Source: Pseudomonas alloputida (GTDB lineage Bacteria; Pseudomonadota; Gammaproteobacteria; Pseudomonadales; Pseudomonadaceae). From it: a stretch of 64,000 bases of DNA. Shown piece after piece: positions 1-9,796 of this stretch. The stretch is from positions 5,926,501-5,990,500 of the forward strand of contig NZ_CP128540.1 in NCBI RefSeq assembly GCF_021283545.2, written 5' to 3'. Numbering within the stretch: the stretch's first letter is position 1; every line of letters begins with the position of its first letter. The notes under the pieces are model-generated. The model had not been told where the DNA came from and made no database searches. It worked only from the letters and a program-made list of their open reading frames with translations. The translations under genes were made by a program, and so were the position numbers.

Positions 1-1856
1 TCGTTGTTCACCACCCGGGCGATGTCGTTGGCAAGTTTGATGATCAGTTTGGCCTGATGGTAACTGGCCGCAGCCTTGCCAGCGAAGATCTTCACCCGCG
101 GCACCCAGTTGGTGCCAGGTTCGTTGCGTATGGCCTGGTACAGTGCAACGGTGTGCATCAGGTTGAGCAACTGGCGCTTGTATTCGTGAATACGTTTAAC
201 CTGAACGTCGAATAGCGCCTCGGGGTTGACCGTGACGCCGATGCGATCCTGAATGATGCTGGCCAGGGCGCGCTTGCTGTGCAGCCGCTGGGCAGCGAAC
301 TGTTTGCGGAACCCGGGTTTGTCGGCGAACGGCACCAGGCCCGCCAGAAGCGTCTGCGGGTCGTCCTTGAGTTCCGGCCCAAGCGCCTCGACCAGCATGT
401 CGGTCAGCTGAGGGTTGGACTGGTACAACCAGCGGCGGAAGGTAATGCCGTTGGTCTTGTTGTTGATCCGTTGCGGGTACAACTTGTGCAGCTCGGAGAA
501 CACCGTGCTCTTCATCAACTTGCTGTGCAGCGCCGACACGCCGTTGACGCTGTGCGAGCCGAGAAACGCCAGATTGCCCATGCGCACCCGTCGGCCGTTG
601 TCTTCCTCGATCAGCGAAACTGCGCGCAGCACGTCGAAATCGTGCAGGCCTTTGGCCCGCAACGCATCGATATGGTAGGCATTGATCAGGTAGATGATCT
701 GCATGTGCCGCGGCAGCATGCGCTCCATCAGCGCTACCGGCCAGGTTTCCAGGGCTTCTGGCAACAGAGTATGGTTGGTGTAGGCGAGCGTGCCGACGGT
801 CAGCTCCCATGCCTTTTCCCAAGGCACTTCGTGCTGATCCACCAGCAACCGCATCAGCTCCGCCACCGCAATCGAAGGGTGGGTGTCGTTTAGCTGGATC
901 GCCGCTGCATCAGGCAGGTTGAGCAGGTCCTTGTGCATGTTCAGGTGGCGCCGCAGCAAGTCCTGCAGCGAAGCCGAGACGAAAAAGTACTCCTGGCGAA
1001 GGCGCAGTTCCTGGCCGGCCTCGGTACTGTCGGCGGGGTAAAGCACACGCGAAATGCTCTCGGCACGCGCCACTTCAGCCACAGCCCCCAAATGGTCACC
1101 GGCGTTGAAGCGCTCCAGGTGCAGCTCTTCCAGCGCCCGCGCGCGCCACAGGCGCAGGGTGTTGACGCTGGATCCACGCCAGCCGACTACCGGCGTGTCG
1201 TAGGCAACCGCCCGCACCGTCTCGCCCGGCCACCATACCTGGCGCTGGGTACCGCTTGCATCGTGCACCGTTTCGACACTGCCGCCAAAGCTGATCGGGT
1301 AGATCACCTCGGCGCGCTCGAACTCCCAGGGGTTGCCGAAATCCAGCCAGTTCTCGGTCTGTTCCTGCTGCCAGCCATCGACCACAGCCTGACGGAACAG
1401 CCCGTGCTCGTAGCGGATGCCGTAACCATGGGCAGCGATACCCAGGGTAGACATGCTCTCCATGAAGCACGCCGCCAGACGGCCAAGGCCGCCATTGCCC
1501 AGCGCGGCGTCCGGTTCGAGCAGGCGAATGCGTTCGAGGTCCACATTCAGCCCTTCCAGCGCATCGCGGGCGACGTCCAGCAGGCCCAGGTTGCTCAGGC
1601 TGTCGTACAGCAAGCGGCCGATGAGAAACTCCAGGGAAAGGTAGTAGACACGCTTCTGGCTGCGCCGATAGGCCTGCCGGGTGTGATCCATCCAGTGGTC
1701 GACCATGTGATCGCGCGCGGCCAGGGCAATGGCTTCGAACCAGTCATGGTCGAAGGCGTGCTCGGGGTCCTTGCCGACTGCATAGGTCAGCTTGTTCAGT
1801 ACAGCAGCGCGAAAATCCGCGACTTCGGCGTCACGTGCTTTAGGTTCCTGGGACAT
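1..1856 (-). CDS. glgP: Glycogen phosphorylase, C-terminus cut by the window edge
   Basis: Cytosolic enzyme that phosphorolyses alpha-1,4-glucan to glucose-1-phosphate with pyridoxal phosphate. About 618 N-terminal residues are visible, starting MSQEPKARDAEV at the ATG at 1856. Family hallmarks read directly: YYLSLEFLIGR, the glycine-rich ALGNGGLGRLAACF segment, AAHGYGIRYEHGLF, QLNDTHPSIAV, NKTNGITFRRW and VKRIHEYKRQLLN. The family is usually about 815 residues, so roughly the last quarter, including the PLP-lysine region, lies beyond base 1. The gene is divergent from the YkgJ-type gene, with a dyad in the shared promoter region. Very sure of the family. Confidence 0.95.
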   Translation of the reverse strand, partial: MSQEPKARDAEVADFRAAVLNKLTYAVGKDPEHAFDHDWFEAIALAARDHMVDHWMDHTRQAYRRSQKRVYYLSLEFLIGRLLYDSLSNLGLLDVARDALEGLNVDLERIRLLEPDAALGNGGLGRLAACFMESMSTLGIAAHGYGIRYEHGLFRQAVVDGWQQEQTENWLDFGNPWEFERAEVIYPISFGGSVETVHDASGTQRQVWWPGETVRAVAYDTPVVGWRGSSVNTLRLWRARALEELHLERFNAGDHLGAVAEVARAESISRVLYPADSTEAGQELRLRQEYFFVSASLQDLLRRHLNMHKDLLNLPDAAAIQLNDTHPSIAVAELMRLLVDQHEVPWEKAWELTVGTLAYTNHTLLPEALETWPVALMERMLPRHMQIIYLINAYHIDALRAKGLHDFDVLRAVSLIEEDNGRRVRMGNLAFLGSHSVNGVSALHSKLMKSTVFSELHKLYPQRINNKTNGITFRRWLYQSNPQLTDMLVEALGPELKDDPQTLLAGLVPFADKPGFRKQFAAQRLHSKRALASIIQDRIGVTVNPEALFDVQVKRIHEYKRQLLNLMHTVALYQAIRNEPGTNWVPRVKIFAGKAAASYHQAKLIIKLANDIARVVNN

Positions 1857-1975
1857 GCGGCATCCTCGGGCAAGTTGACGAAAGCGGAGGGAGAGTGTTG
1901 AGACTAGACCCTTCGACAGAGAGCGACAGTTACGGTTCGCAGTTTTCATGCCCACTCTGCGATTCCGGCAAAAGG

Positions 1976-1994
1976 TTGTTCATAAATTGAACAA
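1976..1994. promoter_or_regulatory. Dyad TTGTTCA-N5-TGAACAA, candidate operator/promoter element
   Basis: A perfect 7-bp inverted repeat with an AT-rich 5-bp spacer lies between glgP and the YkgJ gene. A TATCAT hexamer (2001-2006) follows and could be a -10 box, putting the transcript start around 2012, just before the ATG at 2041. This argues against the longer in-frame start at 1948 for the downstream gene. The protein that binds it, if any, is unknown. Confidence 0.4.
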
Positions 1995-2040
1995 TTCCGG
2001 TATCATCGCGCGCCCCAAGACCGTGATCCACCCTATAAAG

Positions 2041-2445
2041 ATGAAAACGACCCTGATCGCCGCGGCCGAAGTCGACCGCCTGGAGACCTGGCAGCGCTAC
2101 ACCAGCAACATGTGCCATGGCTGCCATTCGACCTGCTGCACCCTGCCGGTGGAGGTGAAGATCAAGGATCTGATCCGTATCGGCGTGGTCGACGAGTTCG
2201 AAAAAGACGAACCACCCAAGAACGTGGCCAAGCGCCTGCAAAAAGAAGGCATCATCGAGCGCTTCAACCAGAAGTCCGGGATCTTCACCCTGACCCGGAT
2301 GAGCAACGACGACTGCATGTACCTGGATCGTAAAAGCCGGCTGTGCACCATTTATGACAAGCGCCCGGATACCTGCCGCAACCACCCCAAGGTCGGGCCA
2401 CGGCCGGGGTATTGCGCCTACAAGCCCAAGGTGGTTGGGCGTTGA
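2041..2445 (+). CDS. YkgJ-family cysteine cluster protein
   Basis: A 134-residue protein of the zinc- or iron-chelating CxxCxxCC (YkgJ/UPF0153) type. The N-terminal cysteine cluster reads CHGCHSTCC (about residues 22-30), and later cysteines occur in NDDCMYLDRKSRLCTIYDKRPDTCRNHP, the usual pattern of this family. Biochemical function is not established for the family. I chose the ATG at 2041 (MKTTLIAAAEVDRLETW) because the in-frame start at 1948 lies upstream of the probable promoter and dyad and gives an unlikely N-terminus. It is divergent from glgP and convergent with the PqaA-like gene, with a hairpin terminator between. Confidence 0.85.
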   Translation: MKTTLIAAAEVDRLETWQRYTSNMCHGCHSTCCTLPVEVKIKDLIRIGVVDEFEKDEPPKNVAKRLQKEGIIERFNQKSGIFTLTRMSNDDCMYLDRKSRLCTIYDKRPDTCRNHPKVGPRPGYCAYKPKVVGR

Positions 2446-2463
2446 GTCTTGCGCCGGGGCATA

Positions 2464-2493
2464 AATCGAGCGCCGCGCGGGCGGCGCTCGATT
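2464..2493. terminator. Perfect 13-bp hairpin between convergent genes
   Basis: AATCGAGCGCCGC pairs perfectly with GCGGCGCTCGATT around a 4-nt loop, 18 nt after the YkgJ stop and 50 nt before the convergent pqaA-like stop. There is no long T-tract, so it may act as a weak or bidirectional terminator. Confidence 0.6.
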
Positions 2494-2543
2494 CTGTGGC
2501 GATGCCGAGCTGGGCATGAAGCACTGAACCCACCGCTCCCATT

Positions 2544-3965
2544 TCAGCCAGCGGGGAAGCTCCGGCAAGCACCCCCCTGATCCGCTGGTGGATGCTCAGG
2601 ATAAGTCTGCGGCAAAACGCTGACCGGGCTGGTGACAACGAAACCATCAGCAAACCGCGCCTCTACGAACCGCGCCTGCCAGCCTTGCGCCGGCGGCGCC
2701 CAGTCAAGGCTGAACGCCTCACTGGGGATGATCGTCTGCGATGTGTAGCGTACCCCGCAGGCATGGCGGAAGTCCCGATCCAAGGGGTTAGCCGCAGTCC
2801 ATACCTTCACTGCTACAGGCATTTCCGAAAGCCGTACCAGCACATGCGCAGCTCCTTCGCCCGGAGCCACTTGCACGCGAGGCATCGGCAGGCTGGCCTG
2901 GATACGCTGAACCATCGGCACGAGGGTAGTGACAACATGCGCACGCACGCCCCCATGGTCCGAGTTCGGCAGCACCCTGAGGCTGGTCTGGCCAGGCAGG
3001 CGCTGCAGGTAGTCCGTGGCGTGATCAGGGGCGAAGAAATCATCCCCGCTGGCGGACACCAGGTATTTCGGTATCTTCAGGCGAGCACCCGGCTCATCCA
3101 GGTACTGCATCGGGTCCATCAGTGCCATCAACCGAGCGAAGGCCGGGCTGCCCAACTGCTGCAATACCTCCGCAGCCTGATAGGACCAAAGCGCCAATGG
3201 CCATGAACCACCGTACCGCTTGCGCAAGCCCTCCAGCATGCTGGAAGTGTCGGCAACATCGATGACGCTGGGCACGATGGCAATTACCCGGTCATCGGCC
3301 ATGGCCGTCAGCCATGCACTCCAACCGCGTTTCGAGGCACCGGTGATGATGAACTGCTCGAGGCGTAGCTCGGGCAACGCGTCAGCCATGAGGTCCATGC
3401 CCCTGCTGGCGACAGCGGCCATTGGCACATGCAGCGGCAGCTCCGGCGCAGCCGCTTCGTTACGCAGCCAATGCGCCCAGGTATGGGCCACGGCATCATC
3501 CTCGCGCATCGGCGCTTGTGCATCACGGAAGGTCACATACTGGTTGGGCACATCGCTGATCGATGCCACAACAGTCTGTGTCTGCACGGCAATGGCACTC
3601 AACGCCTCGGACGAGTAGTCAGGGATTTGTTGTTCCTCACCAAACCTCACACCGTTATTGACTACTACCAACGCTTTCTCCGCCAATGCCACGTCTGGCA
3701 CGAACAGTTCGACGCGGTGCTCCCACAGGCGGGGCTCAACAACGGGCTCAGGCGACCAGGTCTGTGAGGTCATCCGGTATTGATACAGCGTATAGCCCTG
3801 TGCGGGTGTCTTCTGCTCCAACTGGTACTGCAAGGGTGCCTGTCTCACCTTCTCGACATGACAGCGGGCTATTTCCTGCGGTCGCAACGCGCTACACGCC
3901 TGCTGGGCACTGGCCTGAAAACTGACGGCGAGACACGGAATAAACAACAGGTAACGACAATTCAT
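2544..3965 (-). CDS. PqaA-type (PhoPQ-regulated family) secreted alpha/beta hydrolase
   Basis: A 473-residue protein of the PhoPQ-activated pathogenicity-related family (PqaA type). Start chosen at 3965 (MNCRYLLFIPCLAVSFQASA) because it gives a classic Sec signal peptide ending near AQQ; the longer frame adds 13 non-signal residues. The core carries an alpha/beta-hydrolase nucleophile elbow ITGASKRGW (Ser about residue 211), an acidic SGDDFF (about 308) and NSDHGG (His about 337), consistent with a Ser-Asp-His triad. The substrate is unknown. It is monocistronic on the minus strand, convergent with the YkgJ gene and separated from typA by a strong terminator. In Salmonella, pqaA is PhoPQ-controlled; no PhoP box was recognised here. 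Confidence 0.85.
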   Translation of the reverse strand: MNCRYLLFIPCLAVSFQASAQQACSALRPQEIARCHVEKVRQAPLQYQLEQKTPAQGYTLYQYRMTSQTWSPEPVVEPRLWEHRVELFVPDVALAEKALVVVNNGVRFGEEQQIPDYSSEALSAIAVQTQTVVASISDVPNQYVTFRDAQAPMREDDAVAHTWAHWLRNEAAAPELPLHVPMAAVASRGMDLMADALPELRLEQFIITGASKRGWSAWLTAMADDRVIAIVPSVIDVADTSSMLEGLRKRYGGSWPLALWSYQAAEVLQQLGSPAFARLMALMDPMQYLDEPGARLKIPKYLVSASGDDFFAPDHATDYLQRLPGQTSLRVLPNSDHGGVRAHVVTTLVPMVQRIQASLPMPRVQVAPGEGAAHVLVRLSEMPVAVKVWTAANPLDRDFRHACGVRYTSQTIIPSEAFSLDWAPPAQGWQARFVEARFADGFVVTSPVSVLPQTYPEHPPADQGGACRSFPAG

Positions 3966-4098
3966 GTTCCAAGCTCCAAAGCAAGAGCCAGCCAACCTAA
4001 GCACGGCTTCTGATTGTCACAAGGCTCCTCGGTTTGCCGTCGAACAAGCACCTGCAAAACACAGTCGCTTCCTACTGGAGCTTTCCACAAGGCACACA

Positions 4099-4132
4099 AA
4101 AACGCCCCCGGCCTTTCGACCGGGGGCGTTTT
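4099..4132 (-). terminator. Rho-independent terminator of typA
   Basis: A 13-bp stem (AAAACGCCCCCGG against CCGGGGGCGTTTT) with an 8-nt loop, ending in a T-run when read on the minus strand directly after the typA stop. The symmetric A/T flanks mean it can also work on the plus strand. Confidence 0.9.
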
Positions 4133-4150
4133 CATTCAGCCTGAGCTAAC

Positions 4151-5971
4151 TCAGTTTTTGGCTTTCTTGGCTGCGCGGGTACGCTCGCCTTCGTCCAGGA
4201 TCTTCTTGCGCAGACGGATCGACTTAGGAGTCACTTCGCACAGCTCGTCGTCCTGGATGAATTCCAGGGCCTGCTCGAGGGTGTGGCGAACTGGCGGTAC
4301 CAGGGCGATGACTTCGTCTTTGCCCGAAGCACGCATGTTGTCGAGCTTCTTGCCTTTGGTCGGGTTCACGCCCAGGTCGTTGTCACGGCTGTTCAGGCCG
4401 ATGATCTGACCGTTGTAGATCTCCTGGCCGTGTTCAACGAACAGCTTGCCGCGAGCCTGCAGGGTTTCCAGCGAGTAGGTCAGTGCCTTGCCGGTCTCGA
4501 CCGAAACCAGTACGCCGTTGAGGCGGCCGGACATCTGGCCCGACTTCATGGTGTCGTAGCGATCGAAGATCGAGGTCAGGATGCCTGCACCGTTGGTCAG
4601 GGTCAGGAACTGGTTACGGAAACCGATCAGACCACGGGCTGGAATGTTGTACTCCAGACGAACACGGCCCTTGCCATCCGGAACCATGTTGGTCAGGTCG
4701 CCTTTACGCAGACCCATCTCTTCCATGACCTTGCCCTGGGATTCTTCAGGGATGTCGATGGTGACGTTCTCGAACGGCTCCTGCTTCACGCCGTCGACTT
4801 CGCGGATGATCACTTCAGGACGGCCCACGGCCATTTCGAAGCCTTCACGACGCATGGTTTCGATCAGCACCGACAGGTGCAGCTCACCACGGCCCGAAAC
4901 CTTGAACTTGTCTGGGGAGTCGGTCTCCTGAACGCGCAGGGCAACGTTGTACAGCAGCTCCTTGTCCAGACGGTCCTTGATGTTACGGCTGGTGACGAAC
5001 TTGCCTTCTTTACCGCAGAACGGCGAGTCGTTGACCTGGAAGGTCATCGAAACGGTCGGCTCGTCAACGGTCAGCGGCTTCATCGCTTCTACCGCATCCG
5101 GGGCGCACAGGGTGTCGGAGATGAACAGCTCATCGAAACCGCTGATGCAGACGATATCGCCAGCCTGGGCTTCTTCGACGTCAACGCGGTGCAGACCGTG
5201 GTGACCCATCAGCTTCAGGATACGGCCGTTACGCTTCTTGCCGTTGGTGTCGATGGCGACAACCGGGGTGTTCGGCTTGACGCGGCCACGGGCGATGCGG
5301 CCAACACCGATAACGCCGAGGAAGCTGTTGTAGTCCAGTGCCGAGATCTGCATCTGGAACGGGCCGTCGCGGTCAACAGACGGTGCTGGTACGTTGTCGA
5401 CGATCGACTGGTACAGCGGGGTCATGTCTTCGGCCATGGCAGTGTGGTCCAGGCCGGCAATGCCGTTCAGGGCCGAGGCGTAGACCACTTTGAAGTCCAG
5501 CTGTTCGTCGGTGGCACCGAGGTTGTCGAACAGGTCGAAGATCTGGTCCAGAACCCAGTCAGGACGTGCGCCCGGACGGTCAACCTTGTTGATCACGACG
5601 ATTGGCTTCAGGCCGGCTTCGAAAGCCTTCTTGGTCACGAAGCGAGTTTGCGGCATCGGGCCGTCCTGGGCGTCGACCAGCAGCAGCACGGAGTCGACCA
5701 TCGACATTACACGCTCAACCTCGCCACCGAAGTCGGCGTGGCCGGGGGTGTCGACGATGTTGATGTGGTAGCCGTTCCAGTTGATGGCGGTGTTTTTCGC
5801 CAGAATGGTAATACCGCGCTCTTTTTCCTGGTCGTTGGAGTCCATGACGCGCTCGTCGTTGAGCTCGTTACGCTCCAGAGTGCCGGACTGACGCAGGAGT
5901 TTGTCGACCAGAGTGGTTTTACCATGGTCAACGTGGGCGATGATGGCGATGTTACGCAGATTTTCGATCAC
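4151..5971 (-). CDS. typA: Ribosome-binding translational GTPase TypA/BipA
   Basis: A 606-residue translational GTPase that associates with the 30S/70S ribosome and helps ribosome assembly and stress adaptation. The G1 motif [10 protein letters not shown] lies near residues 12-21, the switch region [11 protein letters not shown] and G3 [12 protein letters not shown] follow, and G4 is [12 protein letters not shown]-like domains III and V and the BipA-specific C-terminal domain ([23 protein letters not shown]) fill the rest; the length is standard. The start codon at 5971 is GTG ([11 protein letters not shown]), with a weak GAG-type ribosome site. Monocistronic, with its own terminator. Confidence 0.97.
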   Translation of the reverse strand: MIENLRNIAIIAHVDHGKTTLVDKLLRQSGTLERNELNDERVMDSNDQEKERGITILAKNTAINWNGYHINIVDTPGHADFGGEVERVMSMVDSVLLLVDAQDGPMPQTRFVTKKAFEAGLKPIVVINKVDRPGARPDWVLDQIFDLFDNLGATDEQLDFKVVYASALNGIAGLDHTAMAEDMTPLYQSIVDNVPAPSVDRDGPFQMQISALDYNSFLGVIGVGRIARGRVKPNTPVVAIDTNGKKRNGRILKLMGHHGLHRVDVEEAQAGDIVCISGFDELFISDTLCAPDAVEAMKPLTVDEPTVSMTFQVNDSPFCGKEGKFVTSRNIKDRLDKELLYNVALRVQETDSPDKFKVSGRGELHLSVLIETMRREGFEMAVGRPEVIIREVDGVKQEPFENVTIDIPEESQGKVMEEMGLRKGDLTNMVPDGKGRVRLEYNIPARGLIGFRNQFLTLTNGAGILTSIFDRYDTMKSGQMSGRLNGVLVSVETGKALTYSLETLQARGKLFVEHGQEIYNGQIIGLNSRDNDLGVNPTKGKKLDNMRASGKDEVIALVPPVRHTLEQALEFIQDDELCEVTPKSIRLRKKILDEGERTRAAKKAKN

Positions 5972-6099
5972 AAGTGTATCTCGATCAGAGGATTCGGTTG
6001 CCGCCCAGTGTAGGCGGCCAATATGTACCGTTTAAGGCTCAGCGGGCCCGGCGGTCGGGAGGGCGATGGCGAATACTGCCGCCATACAGCCCCGGCGTC

Positions 6100-7554
6100 T
6101 TATGTCGGACGATAAACACGCACATTGGCATGTCCCTCACTGAGCAGATGGTGTGCGTGCAAACGGCTCATCACACCCTTGTCGCAATACAGCAAGTACT
6201 GGCGCGTGGGGTCCAGGTGCTTGAACTTGCTGTTGATGGCGTAGAACGGCATGGCCTGGACTTCGATACCTTCCAGCACCAGAGGTTCGTCTTCCTGGGC
6301 ATCGGGGTGGCGAATGTCGATGACGATCTGGCCTGGCAGCGCCTCGGCCACTTCCTCGATTTCGATGTCCTTGCCCAGCTCATCGATCACATGATCGATG
6401 GAAATGAACTTGGCGCGCTCAAGAGCGCGCTCCAGCACGGCCATGTCGAACTGCTTTTCTTCGTGCTCCATGCGGTGACGCTTGGCATGGGTGGTCGGGT
6501 TTACCGAGATCACGCCGCAGTATTCCGGCATGTGCTTGGCAAAGTCCGCGGTACCGATTTCGGTGGCCTGGTCGATGATGTCCTGCTTGTGGCTGGCCAG
6601 CAGCGGGCGCAGCACCAGCTTGTCGGTGGCCGAGTCGATGATCGACAGGTTCGGCAGGGTCTGGCTGGACACCTGGGAAATCGCTTCGCCGGTCACCAGC
6701 GCGTCAATCTGCAGGCGGTCGGCCATATGGGCGGCGCCGCGCAGCATCATGCGCTTGAGGGTCACGCCCATGTAGCTGTTGTCGACCTTGTTGAGGATCT
6801 CGCCAACCACTTCTTCGAAAGGCACGCTGATGAACAGTACGCGCTGGCTGCTGCCGTATTTTTTCCACAGGTAATGGGCCACTTCCATTACGCCCAGCTC
6901 GTGGGCACGGCCGCCGAGGTTGAAGAAGCAGAAGTGGGTCATCAGGCCGCGGCGCATCATCTGGTAGGCCGCAACGGTGGAGTCGAAACCACCGGACATC
7001 AGCACCAGAGTCTGCTCCAGGGCACCCAGCGGATAACCGCCGATGCCATTGTGCTGGTTGTGGATCACGTACAGGCGCTGGTCGCGGATTTCGATGCGCA
7101 CCAGCACTTCAGGCTTTTTCAGCTCGATCCCGGCGGCGCCACACTGCTGACGCAGTTGGCTGCCGACGTAACGGTCGACGTCCATCGAGGTGAAGTCATG
7201 GTGGCCACCGCGCTTGCAGCGCACGGCGAAGTGCTTGCCGGCCAGCAGGTGGCCGAAGTGGTGCTTGCACTTGGCGACGATGTCGTCGAAGTCACCCAGC
7301 GGGTATTCCTCTACCTGCAGGAAGTGGGTGATACCCGGGGTGCAGGTGAGGCGTTCGATCATCTCGCGCTGGACTTTTTCGTCTTCGACGCGGGTGACCA
7401 CCTCGAGATTGTCCCAGACACCATCGACCGCGAGCTCAGGGTCGAGATCCTTGAGCACGTTGCGGATGTTCTTGCCAAGCTGGCGGATGAAGCGCTTGCG
7501 CACCGGCCGGCTTTTGATGGTGATTTCTGGGAAGACTTTGACGATAAGTTTCAT
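6100..7554 (-). CDS. thiI: tRNA 4-thiouridine synthase / ThiS sulfurtransferase
   Basis: A 484-residue enzyme that makes 4-thiouridine at tRNA position 8 and supplies sulfur for thiazole synthesis. N-terminal ferredoxin-like and THUMP domains (about 1-165) precede the PP-loop ATP pyrophosphatase motif SGGFDST. A conserved Cys occurs in [15 protein letters not shown]-terminal rhodanese domain (about 385-484) carries the persulfide-forming Cys in LYCDKGVMS, so this is the long, rhodanese-bearing type. It lies between glnA (divergent) and typA (same strand, 128 bp away). Confidence 0.96.
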   Translation of the reverse strand: MKLIVKVFPEITIKSRPVRKRFIRQLGKNIRNVLKDLDPELAVDGVWDNLEVVTRVEDEKVQREMIERLTCTPGITHFLQVEEYPLGDFDDIVAKCKHHFGHLLAGKHFAVRCKRGGHHDFTSMDVDRYVGSQLRQQCGAAGIELKKPEVLVRIEIRDQRLYVIHNQHNGIGGYPLGALEQTLVLMSGGFDSTVAAYQMMRRGLMTHFCFFNLGGRAHELGVMEVAHYLWKKYGSSQRVLFISVPFEEVVGEILNKVDNSYMGVTLKRMMLRGAAHMADRLQIDALVTGEAISQVSSQTLPNLSIIDSATDKLVLRPLLASHKQDIIDQATEIGTADFAKHMPEYCGVISVNPTTHAKRHRMEHEEKQFDMAVLERALERAKFISIDHVIDELGKDIEIEEVAEALPGQIVIDIRHPDAQEDEPLVLEGIEVQAMPFYAINSKFKHLDPTRQYLLYCDKGVMSRLHAHHLLSEGHANVRVYRPT

Positions 7555-7691
7555 TGGTTAACAGCGCGCGCAGGGCCTGCCGAAAATGAGGGGCGCGAAT
7601 TATATCGGAAATTGCTCAGGATTTGACCAACTTTTGATCAGAAGCTTTGAGATAAATGCAGAGGCCAGGTTTTGCAGCGCCTGTTCCGGCC

Positions 7692-7759
7692 CTTTCGCGG
7701 GTAAACCCGCGCCTACAGGCGGTGCAAAGCCCGTAGGAGCGGGTTTACCCGCGAAGAGG
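7692..7759. repeat. Inverted pair of REP elements
   Basis: Two REP palindromes in opposite orientation: ctttcgcgggtaaacccgcg at 7692-7711 (running on as cctac) and gtaggagcgggtttacccgc at 7733-7752 (running on as gaagagg). They sit between thiI and the glnA control region. Each has a GCGGGTAAACCCGC core typical of P. putida-group REPs. Confidence 0.85.
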
Positions 7760-7789
7760 CCCTAGAACCTGGCACACCACTCACGCCAC

Positions 7790-7804
7790 GCACCCTATTG
7801 GTGC
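7790..7804. promoter_or_regulatory. NtrC binding site 1 upstream of glnA
   Basis: GCACC-CTATT-GGTGC, a perfect dyad matching the NtrC recognition half-site (GCACC-N5-GGTGC). It lies about 106 bp upstream of the sigma54 -24 element of glnA, in the usual enhancer position. Confidence 0.75.
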
Positions 7805-7820
7805 GACACGATCAAAAAAC

Positions 7821-7835
7821 GCATCGTAAGGGTGC
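7821..7835. promoter_or_regulatory. NtrC binding site 2 upstream of glnA
   Basis: GCATC-GTAAG-GGTGC, one mismatch from a perfect NtrC dyad. Its centre is 31 bp, about three helical turns, from site 1, so two NtrC dimers would lie on the same DNA face. This spacing resembles the paired enhancer sites of enteric glnA. Confidence 0.65.
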
Positions 7836-7909
7836 ACTTTCACCCGCTAACCCAACGCCAAATGCCCGCAAACGCCCCCTTTTATCCCACCCTCGCCATT
7901 TTCGGGCAC

Positions 7910-7925
7910 TGGCATGCAATTTGCT
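7910..7925 (+). promoter_or_regulatory. Sigma54 promoter of glnA
   Basis: TGGCATGCAATTTGCT matches the -24/-12 consensus (TGGCAC-N5-TTGCW) with the required GG-N10-GC spacing. Initiation would fall near 7937, giving a leader of about 90 nt before the glnA ATG. Together with the two upstream NtrC sites it predicts nitrogen-limitation control. Confidence 0.8.
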
Positions 7926-8024
7926 CCCTTGTGAGGCAGGTAAGCTTGGCCGACTATCCGCGCCCGGCAACACCCTTTTTCCAGGGCAGCGGCCCACCGC
8001 GCTCTAGACCATCCGGAGGACAAC

Positions 8025-9431
8025 ATGTCGAAGTCGGTTCAACTCATCAAAGATCATGACGTCAAGTGGATTGATCTGCGTTTCACGGACACCAAAGGCA
8101 TTCAGCACCACGTGACCATGCCGTCGCGTGATGCGCTGGACGAAGACTTCTTCGAAGTCGGCAAGATGTTCGACGGTTCCTCCATCGCTGGCTGGAAAGG
8201 CATCGAAGCTTCCGACATGATCCTGATGCCGGTCGACGAAACCGCCGTTCTGGACCCGTTCACCGAAGAACCAACCCTGATCATCACCTGCGACATCGTC
8301 GACCCGTCGAGTATGCAGGGCTACGACCGCGACCCACGCGCCATCGCCAAGCGTGCTGAAGAGTACCTGAAGAGCACCGGCATCGGTGACACCGTATTCG
8401 CCGGTCCAGAGCCTGAGTTCTTCATCTTCGACGAAGTGAAGTTCCACTCGGACATCTCCGGTTCGATGTTCAAGATCTTCTCCGAGCAGGGCTCGTGGAT
8501 GACCGGCGCTGACGTGGAAGGCGGCAACAAAGGCCACCGTCCAGGCGTGAAAGGCGGCTACTTCCCGGTTCCGCCGTTCGACCATGACCACGAAATCCGT
8601 ACTGCCATGTGCAACGCCCTGGAAGAAATGGGCCAGACCGTTGAAGTTCACCACCACGAAGTGGCGACTGCCGGCCAGAACGAAATCGGCGTCAAGTTCA
8701 ACACCCTGGTGAAGAAGGCTGACGAAGTACAGGCGCTGAAATACGTCGTGCACAACGTTGCCGACGCTTACGGCCGTACCGCCACCTTCATGCCGAAGCC
8801 ACTGTACGGCGACAACGGCTCGGGCATGCACGTGCACATGTCGATCTGGAAAGACGGCAAGAACACCTTCTCGGGTGAAGGCTATGCCGGCCTGTCCGAC
8901 ACCGCCCTGTACTTCATCGGCGGTATCATCAAGCACGGTAAGGCCCTGAACGGCTTCACCAACCCGTCGACCAACTCGTACAAGCGTCTGGTCCCAGGCT
9001 TCGAAGCCCCGGTAATGCTGGCCTACTCGGCTCGCAACCGTTCCGCCTCGATCCGTATTCCTTACGTTGGCAGCCCGAAAGCCCGACGTATCGAAGCACG
9101 CTTCCCGGACCCATCGGCCAACCCGTACCTGGCGTTCGCGGCCCTGCTGATGGCTGGCCTGGACGGCATCCAGAACAAGATCCACCCAGGCGACGCGGCC
9201 GACAAGAACCTGTACGACCTGCCGCCAGAAGAAGCCAAGAACATCCCGCAAGTGTGCGGCAGCCTGAAAGAAGCTCTGGAAGAGCTGGATAAAGGCCGTG
9301 CGTTCCTGACCAAGGGCGGCGTGTTCTCCGACGACTTCATCGATGCCTTCATCGAGCTGAAGAGCGAAGAAGAAATCAAGGTCCGTACCTTCGTACACCC
9401 GCTGGAATACGAGCTGTACTACAGCTGCTGA
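8025..9431 (+). CDS. glnA: Glutamine synthetase type I
   Basis: A 468-residue subunit of the dodecameric cytosolic enzyme that makes glutamine from glutamate, ammonia and ATP. The N-terminal beta-grasp domain is followed by the catalytic domain with [13 protein letters not shown], the metal-binding [10 protein letters not shown], and [10 protein letters not shown]. The adenylylation site Tyr397 lies in [10 protein letters not shown], so activity should be tuned by GlnE. A ribosome site (ggagga) precedes the ATG. Transcription is predicted from the sigma54 promoter with NtrC enhancers, and a strong terminator follows the gene, separating it from glnL-glnG. Confidence 0.98.
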   Translation: MSKSVQLIKDHDVKWIDLRFTDTKGIQHHVTMPSRDALDEDFFEVGKMFDGSSIAGWKGIEASDMILMPVDETAVLDPFTEEPTLIITCDIVDPSSMQGYDRDPRAIAKRAEEYLKSTGIGDTVFAGPEPEFFIFDEVKFHSDISGSMFKIFSEQGSWMTGADVEGGNKGHRPGVKGGYFPVPPFDHDHEIRTAMCNALEEMGQTVEVHHHEVATAGQNEIGVKFNTLVKKADEVQALKYVVHNVADAYGRTATFMPKPLYGDNGSGMHVHMSIWKDGKNTFSGEGYAGLSDTALYFIGGIIKHGKALNGFTNPSTNSYKRLVPGFEAPVMLAYSARNRSASIRIPYVGSPKARRIEARFPDPSANPYLAFAALLMAGLDGIQNKIHPGDAADKNLYDLPPEEAKNIPQVCGSLKEALEELDKGRAFLTKGGVFSDDFIDAFIELKSEEEIKVRTFVHPLEYELYYSC

Positions 9432-9463
9432 TCTGATTGGCGCCTCGCGCCGATGACATGATC

Positions 9464-9491
9464 AAAACGGCCTCCCTCGGGAGGCCGTTTT
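9464..9491 (+). terminator. Rho-independent terminator of glnA
   Basis: A 13-bp perfect stem AAAACGGCCTCCC / GGGAGGCCGTTTT with a 2-nt spacer and a T-run, 32 nt after the glnA stop. Confidence 0.92.
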
Positions 9492-9539
9492 TGTTTCTGC
9501 GCACCTTGCAGAAGCGCCGCTGATTCGCCTGTCACGCTA

Positions 9540-9556
9540 TGCTCTATCTTGGTGCA
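9540..9556. promoter_or_regulatory. Ntr box upstream of glnL
   Basis: TGCTCTATCTTGGTGCA matches the enteric Ntr box TGCACTANNNTGGTGCA at 13 of its 14 defined positions. It lies about 240 bp before the glnL ATG in the 365-bp glnA-glnL gap, where nothing else was recognised apart from the glnA terminator. NtrC autoregulation of glnL-glnG is the natural reading; in enteric bacteria such a site represses glnL. Confidence 0.65.
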
Positions 9557-9796
9557 TTAATTCACACCATGCCCTCAATTGCTCCCCAATCTGGTTCAGG
9601 TTAAACGTTTCACCAAGACTTTCTGATCCGAATTTGCGCAGATTCAGGCCTTTATCGGTAAATCCCGCTTCTTTTCGGAGCTGTGGTTTGTTTCTTGCAT
9701 TTTCTTATCCTGAGTCTCGCATCAGTGGATCCACCCCGCGTCCGGCCCTGACTAAAGCAGTGCCAGGCAAGCGCCAAACGAGGTCAACGACGCCTT

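Noticed and set aside
1948..2040. Longer N-terminus for the YkgJ protein
   Set aside because: The extension covers the likely promoter and dyad and has no family-like sequence.
4283..6013. 576-aa plus-strand frame over typA
   Set aside because: Antisense shadow of a fully recognisable TypA; no domain or ribosome site.
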